Below, piece by piece: positions 59,135 through 64,000 of a stretch of 64,000 nt of DNA. How positions within the stretch are numbered: the first letter of the stretch is position 1; the number at the start of each line of letters is the position of its first letter. This DNA comes from Candidatus Bathyarchaeota archaeon A05DMB-4. Lineage in GTDB: Archaea > Thermoproteota > Bathyarchaeia > Bathyarchaeales > SOJC01. The notes under the pieces are model-generated. The model ran no database searches and was not told where the DNA came from. It saw only the letters and a program-made list of their open reading frames with translations. Where the stretch lies: assembly GCA_019685575.1 (NCBI GenBank), contig JABFQO010000002.1, forward strand, positions 62,001-126,000, read 5' to 3'. Made by a program: the position numbers and the translations under genes.

Positions 59135-61396
59135 GTGAGTTTATTCACCAAAACCATCAACGTAGATGATACAACCATGGGAAGATACAAGCAAATTGAA
59201 GAAATCGTCAAACTCATGAACGACCCAGAACACATACGAAACACTAGCATAATCGCCCACGTCGACCACGGAAAAACCACACTAAGCGACAGTTTACTCG
59301 CAGCCGCAGGCATCATCAGCGAACAAACCGCAGGACAAAAACTGTTCCTCGACTCGTGGGAACTCGAACAAAAACGCCAAATGACCGTGTTCGCATCAAA
59401 CATCAGCCTAGCCCACAACTACAAAGGCCACGATTACCTCATCAACCTCATCGACACACCAGGCCACATCGACTTCAGCGGAGCCGTCACCCGAAGCCTA
59501 AGAGCCGTGGACGGTTCACTAGTCGTTGTCGACGCCGTGGAAGGCCCCATGACACAGACCGAAACTGTCCTCATGCAAGCACTACGTGAAAGAGTGAAAC
59601 CACTGCTCTACATTAACAAGGTCGACAGGCTCATAAAAGAAATCCGACTCACACCACAAGCCATACAAAACAAATTCGCAAAAATCATCGCCCGCGCAAA
59701 CAGCCTTATCGAAAAATACGCACCACCCGACCACAAAAAAGATTGGCAAGTTAAAGTCGAAGACGACCGTGTGGCTTTTGGTTCAGCCTTGCATAAGTGG
59801 GGCTTAAACCTTAGCCACATGAAGGCAAAGGGCATCTCGTTCCAAGACATAATCGACGCCTACACGGGCGAACCCGACGAAGTAGCCCGAAAAGTCGAGG
59901 AACTAAGCAAAAAAGCACCACTCTACGAACCCATACTCGACATGTTCTGCGAACACTTGCCCAACCCCTACCAAGCCCAACCATACCGCCAAAGCCAAAT
60001 CTGGCCGGGCGATCCAAACAGCGAAGTCGGCAAAGCCATGGCAAAAGTCGACCCCAAAGGCCCACTCCTCATGTGCATCAGCACGATTGAAGTTGACCCT
60101 CACAGCGGCGTCGTAGCCATCGGTCGCGTCTTCAGCGGCACAGTGGAAAAAGGCAAACAAGTACGTCTAATTACGGCACGCCAAAGTGGAACAATCCAGC
60201 AAGTTTACATGAGCATGGCCGCCGACCGAGTGATCGTTGACAAGGTTCCGGCGGGCAACATAGCCGCGATTGCGGGGATGTCGGGGATTCATGTGGGCGA
60301 AACTATCGCCGAGGAAGGAGTGGAAACGAAGCCTTTTGAAGGGCTTAAATACGTTTCTGATCCCGTGGTAACCGTTGCTGTTGAACCAGCGGACATTAAA
60401 GACTTGCCGCTTTTCGACAAAGTTATCCACAAGTTGACGCTTGAAGACCCCAACCTAAAATTCACGATAAACAAAGAAAGCGGCGAATACCTCTTGAGCG
60501 GCATGGGCGAATTGCACTTGGAGATCACCGCTTACCGAATGCAGGAAGCCGGGTTGAAGGTTAAAACGAGCAAGCCCATTGTCATCTACCGCGAAACCAT
60601 CAGCCATGACTACAAGGGGCCGGCGATTATGGGTAAAAGCCCCAACAAACACAGTCGTCTCTGGGTGACGCTGCAGAAATTGCCCGATGAAGTGATTGAG
60701 GCTATAAAAATGGGCAAGATTTCGGAAATGCAAAGTCGTGATGAGAGACAAAAAATTCTTCGAACCGAGTTTGGCTGGGACACTGACGACGCTCGAAACG
60801 TAATCGCTATAGAAGACACTAACTTGCTAGTCAACCGAATAAAAGGCAGACAATACGTGGAAGAAGTTATTGACCACATCAAATCAGGCTTCCGCGAAGC
60901 CGTCCACACTTGCGTGTTAGCGAAGGAACCCGCTTACGGGTTAAAAGTTAACCTCGAGGACATTCAAGTTCACGAAGACCCCGTGCACCGGGGACCAGCC
61001 CAGATTCTTCCGATGACTTGGCGGCCGATTTGGTGTGCTTTCTTGCTTAGCGACCCGAAGTTGTTGGAGCCGATTCTGAGTTTTGAATGTAAGGTTCCAA
61101 ACGATTTCGTGAGCGCCGTGCTTGCGATAGTGCAGAAGCGACGTGGCAAAGTGCTTGACATGATTACGGAAGAAGACATGATGGTAGTTAAAGCCGAGAT
61201 GCCCGTGGCGGAATCATTCGGTATCGCAGAAGAGTTACGTTCGTCTACGCAAGGGAGGGCTTTCTGGGCAACTCAGTTCAGTCGTTGGGCACCGGTGCCA
61301 GAGAACATGCAACTCGAAATCATTGGGCAAATCCGTGAACGTCGAGGTTTAGACAAGAACCCGCCGAAGCCTGAAGAATTCTACGAGAGAGAGTAA
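59135..61396 (+). CDS. fusA: Translation elongation factor EF-2
   Basis: A 753-residue aEF-2 from GTG 59135. ATG 59177 (MGRYKQIEEIVKLM) is equally plausible and matches the usual start. Five domains are present, with G1 AHVDHGKT, G3 DTPGHIDF and G4 NKVD. The normal switch-I RGIT is RQMT here. The diphthamide site HEDPVHRGPAQ has its histidine at residue 618 (GTG numbering), so the factor can be modified. It drives translocation on the ribosome. The 5' half of the gene is A/C-rich and the 3' half more G/T-rich on the coding strand. Confidence 0.95.
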   Translation: MSLFTKTINVDDTTMGRYKQIEEIVKLMNDPEHIRNTSIIAHVDHGKTTLSDSLLAAAGIISEQTAGQKLFLDSWELEQKRQMTVFASNISLAHNYKGHDYLINLIDTPGHIDFSGAVTRSLRAVDGSLVVVDAVEGPMTQTETVLMQALRERVKPLLYINKVDRLIKEIRLTPQAIQNKFAKIIARANSLIEKYAPPDHKKDWQVKVEDDRVAFGSALHKWGLNLSHMKAKGISFQDIIDAYTGEPDEVARKVEELSKKAPLYEPILDMFCEHLPNPYQAQPYRQSQIWPGDPNSEVGKAMAKVDPKGPLLMCISTIEVDPHSGVVAIGRVFSGTVEKGKQVRLITARQSGTIQQVYMSMAADRVIVDKVPAGNIAAIAGMSGIHVGETIAEEGVETKPFEGLKYVSDPVVTVAVEPADIKDLPLFDKVIHKLTLEDPNLKFTINKESGEYLLSGMGELHLEITAYRMQEAGLKVKTSKPIVIYRETISHDYKGPAIMGKSPNKHSRLWVTLQKLPDEVIEAIKMGKISEMQSRDERQKILRTEFGWDTDDARNVIAIEDTNLLVNRIKGRQYVEEVIDHIKSGFREAVHTCVLAKEPAYGLKVNLEDIQVHEDPVHRGPAQILPMTWRPIWCAFLLSDPKLLEPILSFECKVPNDFVSAVLAIVQKRRGKVLDMITEEDMMVVKAEMPVAESFGIAEELRSSTQGRAFWATQFSRWAPVPENMQLEIIGQIRERRGLDKNPPKPEEFYERE

Positions 61397-61417
61397 ATCC
61401 CGAAAACACGGGACAAC

Positions 61418-61999
61418 TCATGCAACTAAGTCCGCAGCGATCAACGTTACGTCTTCCAAAGGTTTGTCATTAGCGTCGGTTTCAACATTACCAATCGCAT
61501 CCACAATGTCCATCCCTTCGACCACGATGCCGAAAACCGAATAGTTGCTGTCCAAGTGCAGATTGTCTTTTAGGTTGATGTAAAACTGACTCGTGGCAGA
61601 ATTCGGCGCGCTTGTCTTCGCCATCGCCACAGATCCTCTGACGTTGCTGTGCTTGTTCGGTAGTTCGTCGGGAATTGTTGGCACGTTGATTCCTTTCGCG
61701 CTGGCGTCTCCGCCTTGAATCACGAAGTTATGAACTACTCTGTGAAAAATTGTCCCATCGTAAACTCCGTTCAGGACGAGATTTTTAAAGTTTCCAGAGG
61801 TGATGGGCATGTCGTCATACAGTTCGATAGTTATGTTTCCCATGCTGGTGATAAGGATAACTCTAACTTTTGGTCTGTTAGCCATTTGGTACGCAACCAC
61901 CGCGATGATTCCAATCAAGACGAGAGCTATAAGAACCTTTACTTTACCGGTGAATAACCCGTGTTTCTTTCTCATTTTTAACTTGTATTTGCTGGGCAC
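61418..61999 (-). CDS. Membrane-anchored cyclophilin-type prolyl isomerase
   Basis: A 193-residue protein. A basic start (MPSKYKLKMRKKHGL) and one helix (KVLIALVLIGIIAVVAYQMA, about 20-39) anchor a cyclophilin domain: ITIELYDDMPITSGNFKNLV, FHRVVHNFVIQGGD with the catalytic arginine, MAKTSAPNSATSQFYINL and NYSVFGIVVEGMDIVDAI. It is a peptidyl-prolyl isomerase, probably acting outside the membrane on exported proteins. It is convergent with EF-2. Confidence 0.92.
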   Translation of the reverse strand: MPSKYKLKMRKKHGLFTGKVKVLIALVLIGIIAVVAYQMANRPKVRVILITSMGNITIELYDDMPITSGNFKNLVLNGVYDGTIFHRVVHNFVIQGGDASAKGINVPTIPDELPNKHSNVRGSVAMAKTSAPNSATSQFYINLKDNLHLDSNYSVFGIVVEGMDIVDAIGNVETDANDKPLEDVTLIAADLVA

Positions 62000-62084
62000 C
62001 TTTTACCCTCAGCTTGATGACTAATCATGAATTTTACAGAAACATTTGTTTTAATAAGATTTAAGTAAACATGCGGCTAGTCGG

Positions 62085-63206
62085 CTATTCTTTTTCCACC
62101 CATCGCTTGTAAAGTAGCACGCCGACCACGTAGAGGATAACTGCTGAGATAACAAGCGTGAGTATCGGCTGAAACAACTCGTTCAGCGCAGCGGTTCGAA
62201 TCATTACACTTCTTATCGCTTGGGCTGCATAGGTCATGGGAATGATGCTGCCGATTTGTTGGAGGTAGGTGGGAAGGTATTCCGCTGGGAAGTACATTCC
62301 GATAAAGAATTGAAGCACGATGGCTATAGTTGTTGCGGCGTTTGATGCCTCTTGCGGTGCTCTACCAACGCATGAAATTATTAAGCCTAGCGCGATGCCG
62401 TTTATTGAGCCCAGAAACATGATTGGCACCAATAGCGAGATGTTCCAGTTTAGAGTGGGCGCTAAGAGGAAATAGGCTAACAACGCCATTATAAGGATTG
62501 AAACGGCGGTTTGAAACAGGGCAGCCAAAGTTTTGCCGAAGAGTACGTTTAACGGTCGGGCGGGGGAGGCTCTGATTTTTTTAAGCGTGCCTTTTTCTCG
62601 TTCGTAGACAATCGCTCCCGTGGCGACGACCATGCTTGAAAACAAGAGTGGATAACATAGCATGCCTGGCACTATGTATTCTTTGTAGCCGATTGCTTGT
62701 CCCATCACTGGTTTTTCTTCGTTTACTGTTATGGGCGTTGTATAGTTGATTCCGTAAATTTGGTAGTAGAATGCTTTGTAGTATTCTGAAAAATAGGTTT
62801 TGATGCCGTCTCTGCACAGTCTTGCGACGTCGGGGTTGGTTTCATCCACCACTAATGACACGCTTGCGTTTTGGAAATACAGGTTCTGTGTGAAATTTTT
62901 GGGAATGGTTATGACGGCACGCACCGTGGTTGCATTCAGTTCTTCTCGCGCCTTAATCGGGTTGTCGGTGAAGTTTCTTACTGTAAACACGCCCGTACTG
63001 TTGAGTCCTGTCATTATGCTTGCAGTGACGGGTGTATGGTCATAGTCAACCACGCCTACGTTTGCGTTGAAGGGAATTTCTCTTCCGAATATGGCTGTGA
63101 ACAAAAGCATGATGAGGATTGGGAAGGCTATGGTCCAGAATATGGTTCCTTTCTCTCTAAAAAATACTTTAATGTCTTTAACAGCGATGCCAATTATGGA
63201 GTTCAT
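62085..63206 (-). CDS. ABC-2 type transporter permease
   Basis: A 373-residue permease of the ABC-2/DrrB-like family. An N-terminal helix (IFWTIAFPILIMLLFTAIFG) is followed by a large external loop of about 130 residues, then five helices (SSMVVATGAIVYEREKGTLK, ALFQTAVSILIMALLAYFLL and on). The loop with its fixed start, like LLFTAIFGREIP, is typical of Linearmycin-resistance-like exporters. It forms a channel with the adjoining ATPase, whose stop overlaps its start by four bases. The cargo is unknown: lipid, drug or peptide. Confidence 0.85.
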   Translation of the reverse strand: MNSIIGIAVKDIKVFFREKGTIFWTIAFPILIMLLFTAIFGREIPFNANVGVVDYDHTPVTASIMTGLNSTGVFTVRNFTDNPIKAREELNATTVRAVITIPKNFTQNLYFQNASVSLVVDETNPDVARLCRDGIKTYFSEYYKAFYYQIYGINYTTPITVNEEKPVMGQAIGYKEYIVPGMLCYPLLFSSMVVATGAIVYEREKGTLKKIRASPARPLNVLFGKTLAALFQTAVSILIMALLAYFLLAPTLNWNISLLVPIMFLGSINGIALGLIISCVGRAPQEASNAATTIAIVLQFFIGMYFPAEYLPTYLQQIGSIIPMTYAAQAIRSVMIRTAALNELFQPILTLVISAVILYVVGVLLYKRWVEKE

Positions 63207-64000
63207 TGCGAATCCCCCGAAAGTTTTCTGCCACTTAGCTTAATAAACACGTCCTCTAAGGTGGGTTCGACAATCTCAATTTTTTCGGTTAAGATGCCCT
63301 TAGATGCCAATTTATTTGAAACTTCAGTCATGGTTTTCCATGGGTCTTTCGCCACGATTTGGATTTCGTCGTCCTCTCTTTGTGTGCCGTTATACTCTTT
63401 GAGAACAGCAAGCGCCTGTTTCGTCTGGTTAGCCTTTACTCTCACGCGAATAGAAGCCACGCCTCCAATTGTTTCTTTCAGAACACGTGGCTTGTCAAGC
63501 GCTGCGATTTTCCCTTTTTCCATAATGGCGACTCGGTCACAAACCTCGTCAGCCTCATACATGTCATGAGTAGAAAGCAACACAGTTTTATCAGTGCCCT
63601 TGAGGTTCTTTATTAAATCCCAAAATTCACGTTTAATCGCAGGATCGAAACCAACAGTTGGCTCGTCCAAAATCACAATCGGCGGGTCATGAATTATGGC
63701 TGCTGCAAGATTTGCACGTCGCTTCATTCCGCCAGACAACTGCTGAACTCTTCTGTTCAAGAATTCTTCCACTCCCAAGACCTTGGTGGAAAATTCAACT
63801 CTTTCTTTGAACTTTTTGTGATCAAGGGAATAAAGCGAGGCAGAGAAAGCAAAATTTTCCCGCACACTGAGCAAGTCATACAGCAACGTCTCTTGCGTGC
63901 AGAATCCGATCAAACTTCTAATCTTATATGCGTCTTTCATCAAGTCAAATCCTCGAACAGTTACTCTGCCTTCATCAAATCGTCTCAAGCCGCAAAGAAT
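63203..64000 (-). CDS. ABC transporter ATP-binding protein (partial, cut by window end)
   Basis: The frame stays open to base 64000. The part outside the window holds the N-terminus with Walker A; reading up to the edge gives ILCGLRRFDEG, the helix that follows it. Inside are the Q-loop (GFCTQETLLYDLLSVREN), signature LSGGMKRRANL, Walker B PPIVILDEPTVGFDP and the switch histidine in LLSTHDM. The C-terminal 70 residues form the extra domain usual in ABC-2 drug/lipid exporters. The stop overlaps the permease start (ATGA). Confidence 0.9.
   Translation of the reverse strand: MLCGLRRFDEGRVTVRGFDLMKDAYKIRSLIGFCTQETLLYDLLSVRENFAFSASLYSLDHKKFKERVEFSTKVLGVEEFLNRRVQQLSGGMKRRANLAAAIIHDPPIVILDEPTVGFDPAIKREFWDLIKNLKGTDKTVLLSTHDMYEADEVCDRVAIMEKGKIAALDKPRVLKETIGGVASIRVRVKANQTKQALAVLKEYNGTQREDDEIQIVAKDPWKTMTEVSNKLASKGILTEKIEIVEPTLEDVFIKLSGRKLSGDSQ

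Noticed and set aside
1-64000. CRISPR arrays, rRNA genes, transposase genes, prophage genes
   Set aside because: No evenly spaced direct repeats, rRNA sequence, transposase or phage structural protein could be seen on either strand.

Overview
The window looks like a piece of an archaeal chromosome from the TACK group, most likely a Bathyarchaeia-type strict anaerobe. The lineage is inferred from gene content, not from a marker tree. Archaeal hallmarks are topoisomerase VI, aIF1A, aIF2-beta, aIF5B, aEF-2 with a diphthamide-site histidine, GatDE, Nep1, NucS, NreA, archaeal-type SAM synthetase, TATA boxes about 25 nt before inferred starts and T-tract terminators. A TackOD1-like zinc protein points to TACK. 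Formylmethanofuran:H4MPT formyltransferase, five Hyp hydrogenase-maturation factors, HdrBC, indolepyruvate oxidoreductase, malic enzyme and a cobalamin adenosyltransferase suggest H2-, C1-carrier- and amino-acid-linked anaerobic metabolism.

Layout. 1-6 kb: minus-strand chain purF-purD-HAD phosphatase-ftr-pfkB, with 4-nt stop/start overlaps at two joints. 6-15 kb: PIN-like protein, XRE-CBS regulator, SAM synthetase, a cyclic-2,3-diphosphoglycerate-synthetase-like GTPase, a winged-helix regulator divergent from a candidate structured RNA, then deoC, an M29 aminopeptidase and argS. 15-29 kb: a broken beta-helix gene, nep1, a zinc/KH protein with aspS, iorAB, an XPF-type nuclease with an unknown partner, a frameshifted membrane protein, malic enzyme, a large exported protein, and DUF3786 with a corrinoid adenosyltransferase. 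29.6-34.8 kb: an information-processing operon aIF2-beta, DUF424, aIF1A, rio1, KH protein, top6B, top6A. 34.8-41.7 kb (minus): hdrC-hdrB-hypF-hypC-hypB-hypA-hypD, with no hydrogenase subunits and no hypE. 41.8-51 kb: CPBP protease, NreA and NucS repair proteins, a methyltransferase, gatE-gatD, elp3 and a zinc ribbon. 51-57 kb: TackOD1-type protein and a five-gene type IV pilus-like operon. 57-64 kb: aIF5B, tRNA-Cys(GCA), EF-2, a membrane-anchored cyclophilin and an ABC-2 exporter that runs off the window end.

The least explained signals are non-coding. (1) Two 88-bp copies of a repeat, identical by eye and in opposite orientation (16819-16906, 23750-23837), have a near-identical 58-bp relative at 42977-43034 and a diverged one at 59017-59060. 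(2) A 75-nt foldable element followed by a T tract (10889-10975) faces a winged-helix regulator across a perfect 19-bp palindrome that overlaps a TATA element readable in both directions. (3) Perfect inverted repeats lie in promoter-like positions before a second winged-helix gene, malic enzyme and the pilus operon. All functional assignments come from reading the sequence; no database search was possible.
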